Assembly (NCBI GenBank): GCA_903899015.1
Contig: CAIUHP010000038.1
Coordinates: 1 to 64,000, forward strand
DNA: 64,000 bases
Direction of reading: 5' to 3'
Source: an uncultured Armatimonadota bacterium
Lineage (GTDB): Bacteria > Armatimonadota > Fimbriimonadia > Fimbriimonadales > Fimbriimonadaceae
Made by a program: the position numbers and the translations under genes. Numbering within the stretch: position 1 is the stretch's first letter; each line of letters opens with the position of its first letter. The notes under the pieces are model-generated. The model saw only the letters and a list, made by a program, of their open reading frames with translations, was not told the origin of the DNA and made no database searches. Shown here one piece after another: positions 43,510 through 52,447 of this stretch.

Positions 43510-46197
43510 ATGAAAACTCGCTCGATTACCGGCGCATTCCTCCTACTTCTGGCATCCTTTGCGGCGGCCCAAGATGTAAAAGTCGAAAAATATGTCTTGT
43601 CAAATGGGATGAAGGTCATCCTTCACGAAGATCACTCTTTGCCCGTTGCTACCGTAAACATTTGGTATTACGTCGGTTCGAAGGACGAAGCCGATCGTCG
43701 TTCAGGATTTGCTCATTTATTCGAGCATCTGATGTTTATGGGAACCGATCGTGTTCCAACGGGGCAATACGACAAGATCATGGAAGGGGGAGGAGGCTCA
43801 AACAATGCCTCGACCGCGAATGATCGAACGAATTATTACGATGTCGGACCGTCTAACCTGTTGCCGACATTGCTTTGGCTAGAGGCCGATCGGCTGGAAG
43901 ACCTTGGCCGGACGATGACCCAGAAAAAGCTAGATCTTCAGCGTGATGTCGTTAAGAACGAGCGCCGGCAGAATACAGAAAATACGCCGTATGGCAAGGC
44001 TTATGAAGCGATCAACGGCTTGATGTATCCAGTAGGGCACCCCTACCACACGAGTGTTATCGGCAGTATGGAAGATTTGGACAACGCAACCGTGAAGGAT
44101 GTCCAGGGATTCTTTGCGACTTATTACGTTCCCAACAATGCTTCGATGGTCGTTGCGGGCGACTTTAAGTCAGCAGAAATTAAGCCGCTTATCGCTAAGC
44201 TGTTCGGAACCTTGCCTCGACAAAATGATGTTGCCCGTAAGACTTTCAACTCTCCCATTTTTCATGGGATCAAGCGCCTGACGATGGTGGATCAAGTCCA
44301 AGCCTCTAAGTCCATTATGGTTTGGCACAGCCCAGCTTCTTATCAGCCCGGTGATGCCGAAATGAACCTAGCTGGCTCTATCCTAAGCGGTGGATTGACC
44401 AGTCGTCTCTATCAACGCCTTGTTGTCAAAGATAAGCTTGCCACCGATGTAAGTGCAGGGCAGAACAGCATGATGCTAGGCGGCTATTTCGTTGTGGATG
44501 CCACCCTTGCTCAGGGTGCTTCACAGTCAAAACTTGAGGATGCCATTGACAATGAACTTACTCAGTTCGTAAAAGGTGGTCCAACCAACGAAGAGCTGAA
44601 ACGACAATCCGCCTCTCTCGAGTACCAAACTCTGGCCGGCCTTCAATCTGTGGAAGCCAAAGCCGACAAATTGAATGAATACGAGTTCTACTTTGGAGAG
44701 CCCAATTCGTTCAAGAAAGTGATGGATATGTATCGGACGACGTCGCCATCCAAGATTCGAGAGGCAGCGAGAAAAACCCTTAGTTTGAATGATCGATTGA
44801 TCATTCGAGTCGTGCCCCAAGCTGAGAAGCAAGATTCGAACCCTCGGAATGAGAAGCCCGTTCTCACGGCGCCAGGCGACTTTCAGGCGCAGAATCCAAC
44901 TGAATTTACGCTCGCAAATGGCATGAAAGTGTTCTACTGGCACAAGGATGAGCTACCACTCATGTCTGTCGGAGTTCATTTCAAAGGTGGCGCCGATATT
45001 AACGCTACTGAAAAATCGGGCCAAGCGGCAATGACGGCGGACATGCTCAGCGAAGGAGGGGCAGGCGCTCTCGACGCACAACAATTCTCCAAAGCGCTAG
45101 ATACTCTTGGAGCCCAGTTCTCGGCCCAAGCAGGTCATCAGAGTTCGTACGCGAAGTTGTCCGTAACCACGGCCAATTTCGACAAGGCACTCAACCTGTT
45201 CGCAGACGCGCTAGAGCGTCCGAAATTCGACGAGAAAGAATGGGCTCGTGTCCAAAAGTTGACTGCAATTAGCCTTGAACAAGAAAATGATAATGCAAGT
45301 GCAGTGGCGGCAAGGGTAGCGACGAAAGAGTTCTGGGGAACAGAACACCCTTACGGCAAGGCTCTATCCGGTAGTCCCGAAACGATTCGCTCGATAACGG
45401 TTGGCGACCTGAAAAGCGATTATTCACGGATCTTCGACCCGACGAAGGGGACGCTCTTTGTAGCAGGAAGCCTCTCACAGGCTGAGGTCCAAGCTTTGCT
45501 CAATAAGACGCTCGGAAGTTGGAAGAGTGCGACGAATGCGACTTCGACAACACCAGTGTATGGATCGCCTGCAAATAAGCAGCTTCGAGTGGTGATTGTT
45601 GATAAGCCGAATGCTGTCCAGACGGTTATTCGTTTTGTACTCCCTGCTACAAATTCAAGCGATCCCAATCGTTTGAAACTTTCGGCACTGAGTCTGATCC
45701 TGGGTGGCAGTTTCACGAGTCGGCTTAATCAGAATCTTCGTGAAGACAAGGGGTACACCTATGGAGCAGGATCGAGATTCAATCTCGAACCGAGCGTGGG
45801 CACTCTGGTGGCCAATGCCGACGTTCGATCCGACGTAACGGGTGCTTCCATCAAAGAGTTCATGAAAGAGTTCGCCAAGATACGCACCGGCGACATAACT
45901 GAGGCAGAAGCTGACAAGGCGAGTAGTCAGTTAAGGACCGAGACAATCCAGTCGCTCACTGGCATTGACGGATTGATCTCGCGCGCGATGGGGCTTTACA
46001 GCCTTGGAATGCCATTCTCAACCATAGCAACAGATCTATCTAGTCTGGGAATGTTGAAGGCAAAGGACATCAATGCATTGGCCAAAGATGCGATTCCATT
46101 TGAAAAGGGGCTCTTGGTATTGGTTGGTGACAAGGCTGCGATTTTGAAGCAATTGGACGGTTTGGGGCTGCCGACTCCGACAGAAATCAAGCCGTAA
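43510..46197 (+). CDS. Exported M16-family zinc peptidase, two-lobed
   Basis: An 895-residue insulinase/pitrilysin-type protease with a signal peptide (about 1-20, ending AAAQD). The N-terminal lobe carries the inverted zinc motif HLFEH (69-73) and a likely third ligand E151 in KNERRQ. The C-terminal lobe (about 455-890) repeats the fold without the HxxEH, as usual for the inactive half, with a recognisable RLNQNLREDKGYTYG motif. It probably degrades peptides in the periplasm. Transcribed alone, followed by a hairpin. Confidence 0.93.
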   Translation: MKTRSITGAFLLLLASFAAAQDVKVEKYVLSNGMKVILHEDHSLPVATVNIWYYVGSKDEADRRSGFAHLFEHLMFMGTDRVPTGQYDKIMEGGGGSNNASTANDRTNYYDVGPSNLLPTLLWLEADRLEDLGRTMTQKKLDLQRDVVKNERRQNTENTPYGKAYEAINGLMYPVGHPYHTSVIGSMEDLDNATVKDVQGFFATYYVPNNASMVVAGDFKSAEIKPLIAKLFGTLPRQNDVARKTFNSPIFHGIKRLTMVDQVQASKSIMVWHSPASYQPGDAEMNLAGSILSGGLTSRLYQRLVVKDKLATDVSAGQNSMMLGGYFVVDATLAQGASQSKLEDAIDNELTQFVKGGPTNEELKRQSASLEYQTLAGLQSVEAKADKLNEYEFYFGEPNSFKKVMDMYRTTSPSKIREAARKTLSLNDRLIIRVVPQAEKQDSNPRNEKPVLTAPGDFQAQNPTEFTLANGMKVFYWHKDELPLMSVGVHFKGGADINATEKSGQAAMTADMLSEGGAGALDAQQFSKALDTLGAQFSAQAGHQSSYAKLSVTTANFDKALNLFADALERPKFDEKEWARVQKLTAISLEQENDNASAVAARVATKEFWGTEHPYGKALSGSPETIRSITVGDLKSDYSRIFDPTKGTLFVAGSLSQAEVQALLNKTLGSWKSATNATSTTPVYGSPANKQLRVVIVDKPNAVQTVIRFVLPATNSSDPNRLKLSALSLILGGSFTSRLNQNLREDKGYTYGAGSRFNLEPSVGTLVANADVRSDVTGASIKEFMKEFAKIRTGDITEAEADKASSQLRTETIQSLTGIDGLISRAMGLYSLGMPFSTIATDLSSLGMLKAKDINALAKDAIPFEKGLLVLVGDKAAILKQLDGLGLPTPTEIKP

Positions 46198-46211
46198 TCG
46201 GTTCCTCGTCG

Positions 46212-46244
46212 ACCTCAGGGCCGTATTTCATACGGTCTTGAGGT
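46212..46244 (+). terminator. Hairpin after M16 gene
   Basis: ACCTCA (46212-46217) pairs with TGAGGT (46239-46244), and CCGTAT with ATACGG inside. No T-run follows, so termination is possible but weakly supported. Confidence 0.4.
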
Positions 46245-46302
46245 TGAATGATAGTGAGGTGTAACTACTTTTCCGTTCTTAGACCTCGTTGAGTAATTCA
46301 AG

Positions 46303-46989
46303 ATGTACGTTCCCAACTACATTCCGGAACCACTGGAGGTACCAGGTAACGTCACCGAAGAGCCCTATCCGCTTAGGATTCATTTTGTTCGGCGAGTTGC
46401 CGTGCTCTACTTAGTGAGTGTTCTGATTACCGCGGGCATCTGCCACCTTCATTTCCCGCATGCTGAATTTTATGTACCCCTCATTGCGATAGCAGTCTGT
46501 CTGGTCGGATTAGATCTTTTGCGTATCGTGATGCGGGGAAAGCCGGCGGAAGCAAAAGTTTCCTCTCTCTGCCTGCCTGCCGCGCTTGTTTTTTCTGCAT
46601 GGTTACTCAGGGAGATTCAGTGGAACGGGTGGCCAATCTATCAGGCGCTCGTCGGCCCGATCTGTGTTTTCTTGTATGTTTTCTTGAGCGGGCGTGATTT
46701 CAGCTTTGTAGGCTGCTGTGTGCTCTCTTTCATAAGCAGCAGCGTCTGTGTTGCCGGCATTGCGGTCTCGAGCAATCTCGATCGAGTGCACGCCGGGTTC
46801 GCCCTCGGCTTCAATGCGATCTTTGTCATCTACCTCGTTTACGATTTTGCCTCCCTTCTTGCACGTCGAAGGAGGGGTGAAGAATTAGCGGCGGTCGTTG
46901 ATCTGTATCGCGACGTGTTCAATTTTTTCGGATACGCCGTCCGCATGGTCAAACACTGGCGAAAGCACCGCATTTGGACTTCGAAGTAG
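46303..46989 (+). CDS. Polytopic membrane protein, Bax-inhibitor-1-like C-terminus
   Basis: A 228-residue protein with about six membrane segments between residues 28 and 185. The segment IYLVYDFASLLARRRR followed by AVVDLYRDVFNFFGYAVRMV resembles the end of Bax inhibitor-1/YccA family proteins, where an Asp pair and LYLDxxN motif close the fold. The total length and segment count also fit, but the N-terminal half shows no firm match, so the family call is tentative. It is 29 bp upstream of argB on the same strand. Confidence 0.5.
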   Translation: MYVPNYIPEPLEVPGNVTEEPYPLRIHFVRRVAVLYLVSVLITAGICHLHFPHAEFYVPLIAIAVCLVGLDLLRIVMRGKPAEAKVSSLCLPAALVFSAWLLREIQWNGWPIYQALVGPICVFLYVFLSGRDFSFVGCCVLSFISSSVCVAGIAVSSNLDRVHAGFALGFNAIFVIYLVYDFASLLARRRRGEELAAVVDLYRDVFNFFGYAVRMVKHWRKHRIWTSK

Positions 46990-47018
46990 TTTCTCCTTGA
47001 GGCGCTATAATCCAGGCG

Positions 47019-47873
47019 ATGTCCGAAGCTCAGAATCATGCCGAAGTCCTCAACCAGGCCCTCCCTTACATTCAAGAATTTAGGGGGCAAACGTTTGTGG
47101 TTAAGTACGGTGGCAGTGCCATGCGAGACCATCGACTCATGGAAGGAGTCATTCGCAACGTTTTGCTCCTTCATCTGGTGGGGATTCGTTCGATTCTTGT
47201 CCACGGGGGCGGACCCGAAATTGATACCTGGCTCCAGAAGCTAGGCATCAAAAAGAAAACCCTTCATGGACTTCGCGTTACCGACGAAGAAACCATGGAT
47301 GTTGTGGAAATGGCACTAGCCGGAAGGGCGAACAAGGCACTCGTCGCAGAAGTTCAAAAGGCGGGTGGTCAGGCAATTGGGCTGTCGGGGCGGGATGCCG
47401 ACCTACTCGAAGCAGAAGCTGTCTCAGTAGAACTAGGACGAGTAGGCAACGTTACGAAGGTTAATGCGAACGTCCTTACAGTGGCTACTGCGGCTGGCTT
47501 CATACCGGTGGTATGCAGTGTTGCAACCGATGCAGACAAGCGTCCCTTGAATGTCAACGCGGATAGCGCGGCAGCTGCCATTGCCGCTGCAGTTGGAGCT
47601 TCTAAGCTGATTCTTTTAACGGATACCAACGGTGTGCTGGAAGATAAAGACAATCCCGACTCGACAATTTCCAATCTGTCCGCAGTGGAAGCCCGTGAAA
47701 TGCTCGTCAGCGGTAAGGCTGATCGAGGAATGATTCCTAAGCTTGAGGGTGCTCTGCACGCCTTAGATCAAGGGGTTGGCAGCGTTCACCTAATCAATGG
47801 TGGATTGCCAAATTCGCTGCTCATTGAAGTCTTCACCCACGCGGGTGTTGGCACGATGATGACTAAGGCTTAG
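47019..47873 (+). CDS. argB: Acetylglutamate kinase
   Basis: A 284-residue amino-acid kinase performing the second step of arginine synthesis, phosphorylation of N-acetyl-L-glutamate. The nucleotide-binding motif VVKYGGSAM, substrate loop LVHGGGPEIDTWLQKLG, and the NVNADSAAAAIAAAVGASKLILLTD segment are typical. An N-terminal helix (residues 1-22) is present, as found in arginine-inhibited hexameric forms. No other arg gene is in the window. The 3' end overlaps the convergent metallophosphatase gene by 11 bp. Confidence 0.96.
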   Translation: MSEAQNHAEVLNQALPYIQEFRGQTFVVKYGGSAMRDHRLMEGVIRNVLLLHLVGIRSILVHGGGPEIDTWLQKLGIKKKTLHGLRVTDEETMDVVEMALAGRANKALVAEVQKAGGQAIGLSGRDADLLEAEAVSVELGRVGNVTKVNANVLTVATAAGFIPVVCSVATDADKRPLNVNADSAAAAIAAAVGASKLILLTDTNGVLEDKDNPDSTISNLSAVEAREMLVSGKADRGMIPKLEGALHALDQGVGSVHLINGGLPNSLLIEVFTHAGVGTMMTKA

Positions 47874-48582
47874 ACTTCATATCGATCAAGCTTCCGGTGA
47901 GCGTTCCATCGGAATGCCACTCGTACATTCCTGCAAATCGATTGTGGGAACCGCCTTGGCAGATGTAAGTGGAGCCCACACGCTCGGGTTGGGACAAGAC
48001 CGTGTGCGAGTGACCGCCAAAAATAACGTTAATCTCTGGGCAACGTTCCGCTAGTTCCTGGTCTTGGCGATGACCGATGTGAGAGAGGCATATTAGGAGA
48101 TCCACGTTTGGCCTCAATTCGGCCACTTCTTCGCTGGTAGCTTTGAATGGTGGATCCCATAAATAAGCGCTTGCCGCTTTGGTTGCCATCCTTTCAGTGA
48201 CCATGGGGACCATCACGGCAAAGATCCCAATGCGAATGCCTTGGGCCGAAACGATAATATGAGGAAGCAGGGGCCTTGTGCCATCCTTGCGATGAAGGTT
48301 CGCGCAGAGGAGCGGATGCTTTGCTCCGGCGAGCTTGGCGTTGAAGGCACTCTCAAGAATGTGAGTCTCACGGTTTCCTAAGACGCTTGCGGTGCATTCA
48401 AGGCGATCCAACATTGGCCAAGCCGATTCAGGCCGTATGGGAATGCCTAAATTGCCCGATTTGATGATGTCACCCGAGTCGAAATAGAGATCCGCTTGAT
48501 CCCTGATCCCTCGCAATACGTCGAATTTAGGCTCGTCGAGCGTGCCGTGCATGTCGTTTGTATGAAGAATTTTTAAGGTCAC
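47863..48582 (-). CDS. Calcineurin-like metallophosphatase, 5'-nucleotidase type
   Basis: A 239-residue phosphoesterase of the UshA/YfkN catalytic-domain type. The metal motifs are present in order: HTNDMHG (D10, H12), FDSGD (D35), GN at 69-70, LSHIGH and GGHSHT. The third motif reads GNRE instead of GNHE: R71 stands where the transition-state-stabilising His usually lies. No signal peptide and no C-terminal substrate-binding domain are seen, so the protein is probably cytoplasmic. Activity may be changed or lost. The end overlaps argB. Confidence 0.82.
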   Translation of the reverse strand: MTLKILHTNDMHGTLDEPKFDVLRGIRDQADLYFDSGDIIKSGNLGIPIRPESAWPMLDRLECTASVLGNRETHILESAFNAKLAGAKHPLLCANLHRKDGTRPLLPHIIVSAQGIRIGIFAVMVPMVTERMATKAASAYLWDPPFKATSEEVAELRPNVDLLICLSHIGHRQDQELAERCPEINVIFGGHSHTVLSQPERVGSTYICQGGSHNRFAGMYEWHSDGTLTGSLIDMKSKP

Positions 48583-48672
48583 GACACATCTATTCTGGCA
48601 TTCAACCCAGGTTCGCCGAATATACTGAACGTTGCGCTAAAGATTAACGTGTTTAGCTATAAGGAACAAATC

Positions 48673-48969
48673 ATGAATAAATTTATGTCTCTCGCACTTA
48701 TCGCAGTGACTGCCGTTAGCTTTGCTGGCGCTCAGACCGCAAAGAAGTCAACTGACAAGAAGCCAGTTGCTATGACTTGCGCAGTTCAGACTGCAAACAA
48801 GGTTGACATCGCCAAAGCCACTGCCAGCCACATGTATGCCGACTATAAAGGCAATCGATATTTCTTCTGCTGCGGCGGCTGCCCAGAAGCTTTCAAGAAA
48901 GATCCAGCCAAGTACGCAAAGTCAGCTCACATCCCAACTCCTAAAGCTACTCCAGTCAAGAAAAAGTAG
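48673..48969 (+). CDS. Small exported YHS-domain protein
   Basis: A 98-residue protein with a signal peptide (about 1-20). A YHS-type metal-binding domain follows, with MTCAVQ upstream and YADYKGNRYFFCCGGCPEAFKKDPAKY downstream. Cys residues in CCGGC and the first Cys can coordinate a metal such as copper. The tail is Lys/Pro-rich. An AAGGAA ribosome-binding site lies before ATG 48673. Role may be metal handling in the periplasm; targets unknown. Confidence 0.8.
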   Translation: MNKFMSLALIAVTAVSFAGAQTAKKSTDKKPVAMTCAVQTANKVDIAKATASHMYADYKGNRYFFCCGGCPEAFKKDPAKYAKSAHIPTPKATPVKKK

Positions 48970-48985
48970 TTTTTAGACATAAGAA

Positions 48986-49018
48986 AGCCCGGTACCTGAT
49001 GGGTGCCGGGCTTTTTTC
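48986..49018. terminator. Bidirectional intrinsic terminator
   Basis: AGCCCGGTACC (48986-48996), loop TGAT, and GGGTGCCGGGCT (49001-49012) form a strong stem. A T-run follows on the right and A-rich sequence (AAGAA) precedes it on the left, so it serves both the YHS gene and the leftward secG. Confidence 0.85.
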
Positions 49019-49034
49019 TTAATCGCTTAGGCGA

Positions 49035-49331
49035 CTAGTTCGTCTTTTTGTCGGTTGAAACGGGAGCGCTTGTTGGCGACTTAACGGCTGCCATGTTATC
49101 AATTCGATTGCTGACGCCATCGATAAGGAGCATGAGTGCAAAGAACGTTGCTCCGAGAATGAGGGTCCATCGAGACATGAAGTCATCGAAGCTAGCCTTA
49201 CCTTTGAAGCTAGTGCGGACACTTCCGCCACCCGACATGGCATCTCCCTTACCAGTGATCAGCACCAGGAGAGCAAACACGATCGCGACAACAATCGCTA
49301 AGAATAGAAGTACGTTATAGGCAGTCTGCAC
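49035..49331 (-). CDS. secG: Preprotein translocase subunit SecG
   Basis: A 98-residue SecG, the small non-essential subunit of the SecYEG export channel. Two membrane segments (about 5-25 and 55-72) flank a cytoplasmic loop with the conserved GKGDAMSGGGSV and a phenylalanine. The C-terminal tail is polar (about 73-98). The size fits the family. The upstream CBS-DUF1385 gene ends 44 bp before the secG start, so the two may be co-transcribed. Confidence 0.9.
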   Translation of the reverse strand: MQTAYNVLLFLAIVVAIVFALLVLITGKGDAMSGGGSVRTSFKGKASFDDFMSRWTLILGATFFALMLLIDGVSNRIDNMAAVKSPTSAPVSTDKKTN

Positions 49332-49375
49332 GAAAAACTAAAACCTCGAATTACACAGTGTACCTGGATGTGGAA

Positions 49376-50509
49376 TCAGCTCAGTCCAGGAATCGTCAGA
49401 TGAAAGAGAGATGTGATGCCTTCAACGGCTAAGTAGGCCAGTGTGCTGCCCGCAATAACGTGAATAAGACCGCTATTCCATAGCCGCATCGGGACACTGG
49501 CAGTTGACGAATGTGCAGTTGCGAATCGATCTAACAGTTCGTTTCCTGCTTTGATGCCACTACGAAGCTGACGGGGCGAGGGTTTCTTGGTGGTAATGAA
49601 TTGCTGAACAAAAGACCCAAGGGGCCGCCAAGAGAATAAAGAAAGAATGACTCCCACAAACACGCGAATCGAAATATCGTTCACCCATGGAATGAGCGCA
49701 ATTGTCAGAAACATTGAAATGCCCACTGCCAAGTTCGTTCCGCATCGAGGATGAACACGCGGCATCCGAGCCACGATTTCCGGAATCAAGTCCTCTTCAC
49801 GCTCAAGCGCGTGTACGACCATATGCTCCGCACCATGAGTCCCAGAAAGGGGGATGAGTCTCATAAATACAAGGAATAGAAGATAAGGCGTAAGTTGACC
49901 AATTGCGAGCTTGAGATACTCGGGAAGGTGCGAGTGGTCGACCTTGACTGTCAAAGGGTCGGTAATTACGACCGCAATCACCAACATCGAAAACATCAAG
50001 GCACCGGTTGCCATGACGGCAAAGAGGCTCACTCCCCCTCGTACACTTCCCGTTGTAAGGTAGACCCCGAAGGGGGTTGCCATTCCTCCAACCATAGGTG
50101 GTCGTGGCAAATCCTTCTTCTTTGGAAACAAGTCAACTGGACTGATAATGCCGCGAACTCTCTGAAGGTCATCAGCAACGATCAAAAGATCGATTTGCTG
50201 GTCGCTGAACGTTCGAAACGCGTCCGACCCACTGGAATAGGGGGAGATCGTGGCAGGAGCGACCATGATCGTTGAAACCGCAGCTTTCAAATCCGCTTCA
50301 CAGGCCAACGCACGAGCCAGACACTGTTCGTTAACCATCCCGACCAGCTCTTCGTCTGCCACAACAGGAAGAACCGGGCTATTGGAGTGTCGGAAAATTG
50401 TGACCGCGCGTTCAATCGAATCCTCAGCCGCAACAACTCGGGTCGGTCGCATGAGGTGACCAACTGGAGTGACTAGCGGAGAATTGGAAGTTGAATTCAA
50501 TGTGGCCAC
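49376..50509 (-). CDS. CBS-pair plus DUF1385 membrane protein
   Basis: A 377-residue fusion. Residues about 15-135 form two CBS domains (MRPTRVVAAEDSIERAVTIFRHSNSPVLPVV, then LIVADDLQRVRGIISPVDLF), which often bind adenine nucleotides. After a GGMATPFGVYL linker, the DUF1385 region begins, with TM segments near 165-185 and 205-225. The family hallmark SGTHGAEHMVVHALEREEDL with RVHPRCGTNLAVG follows, and further TM segments come after that. DUF1385 proteins are of unknown function. Fusion to CBS suggests the membrane part responds to nucleotide levels. Confidence 0.82.
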   Translation of the reverse strand: MATLNSTSNSPLVTPVGHLMRPTRVVAAEDSIERAVTIFRHSNSPVLPVVADEELVGMVNEQCLARALACEADLKAAVSTIMVAPATISPYSSGSDAFRTFSDQQIDLLIVADDLQRVRGIISPVDLFPKKKDLPRPPMVGGMATPFGVYLTTGSVRGGVSLFAVMATGALMFSMLVIAVVITDPLTVKVDHSHLPEYLKLAIGQLTPYLLFLVFMRLIPLSGTHGAEHMVVHALEREEDLIPEIVARMPRVHPRCGTNLAVGISMFLTIALIPWVNDISIRVFVGVILSLFSWRPLGSFVQQFITTKKPSPRQLRSGIKAGNELLDRFATAHSSTASVPMRLWNSGLIHVIAGSTLAYLAVEGITSLFHLTIPGLS

Positions 50510-50800
50510 GAAACTGATTGCTGATTGTACTTAGCTGCCGGGAGTGCCAACAGAAATTAGGCTAATTACCGTTACGTAATCAGTGCGTCATCCGTTCAAT
50601 CACAATTAAGGACTCGAACGGAAGAGACATATCGCTCCATAAACGGCAATATTCCAATGCTTTACCCTTTCTTACTAGGAGTTATCATGGGAATCCTTAA
50701 CGGATGAGTGGCCGATAAGTTAATATTTTGGCGTGGTGGCAAAACCTTGCCGTGTCACAATGAACCTTGATTTGGGATCAAGGTCCCGGGAGCAGCAAGA
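50510..50800. other. Upstream region of efp
   Basis: No sizeable gene lies here. A six-codon frame (ATG 50687 to TGA 50707, MGILNG) has a good AGGAG five nucleotides before it and might be a leader peptide or a remnant. GGCAA/TTGCC arms (about 50733-50746) form a small hairpin. The last 40 nt hold the hairpin at 50764-50784 and the purine-rich ribosome-binding site of efp. Confidence 0.35.
50764..50784 (+). promoter_or_regulatory. Hairpin just upstream of efp ribosome-binding site
   Basis: ACCTTGA (50764-50770), loop TTTGGGA, and TCAAGGT (50778-50784) form perfect 7-bp arms. GGGAGC follows directly as the Shine-Dalgarno sequence of the TTG-initiated efp gene. Confidence 0.5.
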
Positions 50801-51370
50801 TTGGCGATTGATACAAGCGATTTTAAGAATGGAATGCACTTTTATCTGGATGGCGATGTCTACACCATCGTTGAATTCCAGCACGTAAAACCAGGAAAGG
50901 GCGGAGCTTTTGTCCGGACCCGATTGAGAAAGGTTAAGACGGGGCAAATGTTGGAAAAGACCTTCCGATCGGGCGAGCGTGTGGAACCAGCATTCGTCGA
51001 GAAACTCAAAATGCAATTCCTCTATCGACAGGCATCAGAAATGATTTTGATGGATCTCGATACCTATGAGCAGTTTCCAGTACCGGAGGATTCTTTGGGT
51101 TCTCAGGGCAAATATCTCAAAGAAGATATGGAAATTGTTGCATTATCTGCGAACGGTGAAACCCTCGGCTACGAATTACCGAACTTTGTTGAGTTGGCAA
51201 TCGTCGAGACAGATCCGGGATTCAAGGGCGATACGGTAAGCGGTGGCAGTACCAAACCAGCTAAATTGGAATCAGGTGCGACCGTGAACGTTCCGTTCCA
51301 CTTAAACGTAGGAGATGTCGTCAAGGTAGATACTCGCACGGATACCTATCTAGAACGCGTCAAGAAGTAA
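50801..51370 (+). CDS. efp: Translation elongation factor P
   Basis: A 189-residue EF-P, which relieves ribosome stalling at polyproline. The KOW-like N-terminal domain has HVKPGKGGAFVRTRLRKVKTG with K33 at the modification site, followed by two OB-fold domains ending in YLERVKK. The Pro-Gly-Lys-Gly-Gly context is that of lysine-type EF-P. The start is TTG 50801, preceded by GGGAGC. It begins a tight three-gene operon: 9 bp to the two-CW membrane protein, which overlaps the RtcA-like gene by one base. Confidence 0.96.
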   Translation: MAIDTSDFKNGMHFYLDGDVYTIVEFQHVKPGKGGAFVRTRLRKVKTGQMLEKTFRSGERVEPAFVEKLKMQFLYRQASEMILMDLDTYEQFPVPEDSLGSQGKYLKEDMEIVALSANGETLGYELPNFVELAIVETDPGFKGDTVSGGSTKPAKLESGATVNVPFHLNVGDVVKVDTRTDTYLERVKK

Positions 51371-51379
51371 GAGAACTTT

Positions 51380-52447
51380 ATGAGCAGGGGCGGATTCGGA
51401 TCCAAGGATATTTCGGACACTTTCCAGGAATTCTTGACGGGCTGTGCAAAGGTCGTCATGAGCCTGGGTGGCCTCGCCACGGCAATTTCCGTAGGCCTGC
51501 TCGTATTCACTTGTTTCAAAGTTGGTAGTGACACCACGTCTGCATCGCAGATGGCAGAAGCAGTCCGCAACGTCGGCATTTTTCAGAAAGTGCTCGTGGT
51601 AGGAGTTCTGGGACTCGGTATTGGAGCAAGTTACATGTTCTGGGGAGGCGAATTCCTTGGAGCTGTTCAGCTGGCTTTAGCTGCGGCCCTCTATTTCGCT
51701 CCGCTCTACTTGCCATCGATGTTGGGTGACAAATCAACAGAAGCGACTCAAGGGGCTTACGGCGCCCTTCAAATGGGTGGTTCGGTTCTTGGCATTATCG
51801 GCCTCATTGTCGTGATCATCGACGTTGCAATTCGCGTCAAGCAGCGAGTCGAAACCGGCGCTAAGGCCGATCAGATCAAATATGGTAAGGGCGTGAAGGA
51901 GGAGAGCGACAAGCAAAACATCCTTCTTGGAAAGTGTTGGCAACTTCCTTTCTGCCGTAAATTTGTCCGCGAGAAGTGTCCCATTTATCTTTCCAAGCGC
52001 ACTTGCTGGAAGGAACTCGTGGGATGCATGTGTGAGGAAGCCGTCATTCGCGCGGCAATGGACGACAAGCCGATCCCTAAGGATGCCTTGCTTGCTGCGA
52101 ATTACATTCCTCAAAACAACAAGCTAACGATGTCTCAGAAAAAGGAGCGATGCAACTCTTGCATCATCTATAACGAGCACCAGAGGCACAAATATAAGGT
52201 GACGATGCCAGCGGTCGTTCTGACCTGGGCTCTTGTTTGGGGGCTCTTGCACGGTCCGCTAATTGACGCCGTAACCTCACTCGTTGAGAAGATTAACCAC
52301 GTTGTCAACGTTGGAACACTCGGAGCAGCTGGCAACTACAAACCGCCCACATTCTTCGTGGAAAGCATGCTTGCCGTCGTGATGATCATCATTCTGACTT
52401 ACGGCATGAAGCTCGTCGAATTCCTATACTTCAAGATTAAAGTCTGA
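51380..52447 (+). CDS. Membrane protein with eight-cysteine two-CW-like domain
   Basis: A 355-residue protein. Four membrane segments (about 24-46, 70-88, 92-112 and 133-151) precede a soluble domain (about 152-275), and two more follow (about 278-295 and 329-350). The soluble domain has a pattern like the two-CW domain: GKCWQLPFCRKF, EKCPIYL, TCWKELVGCMC. This gives C186, C192, C200, C209, C216 and C218, followed by RCNSC (C258, C261) and His267/His270. Binding of zinc or an iron-sulfur cluster is likely by analogy. Found between efp and an rtcA-like gene with tight coupling. No known name. Confidence 0.75.
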   Translation: MSRGGFGSKDISDTFQEFLTGCAKVVMSLGGLATAISVGLLVFTCFKVGSDTTSASQMAEAVRNVGIFQKVLVVGVLGLGIGASYMFWGGEFLGAVQLALAAALYFAPLYLPSMLGDKSTEATQGAYGALQMGGSVLGIIGLIVVIIDVAIRVKQRVETGAKADQIKYGKGVKEESDKQNILLGKCWQLPFCRKFVREKCPIYLSKRTCWKELVGCMCEEAVIRAAMDDKPIPKDALLAANYIPQNNKLTMSQKKERCNSCIIYNEHQRHKYKVTMPAVVLTWALVWGLLHGPLIDAVTSLVEKINHVVNVGTLGAAGNYKPPTFFVESMLAVVMIIILTYGMKLVEFLYFKIKV

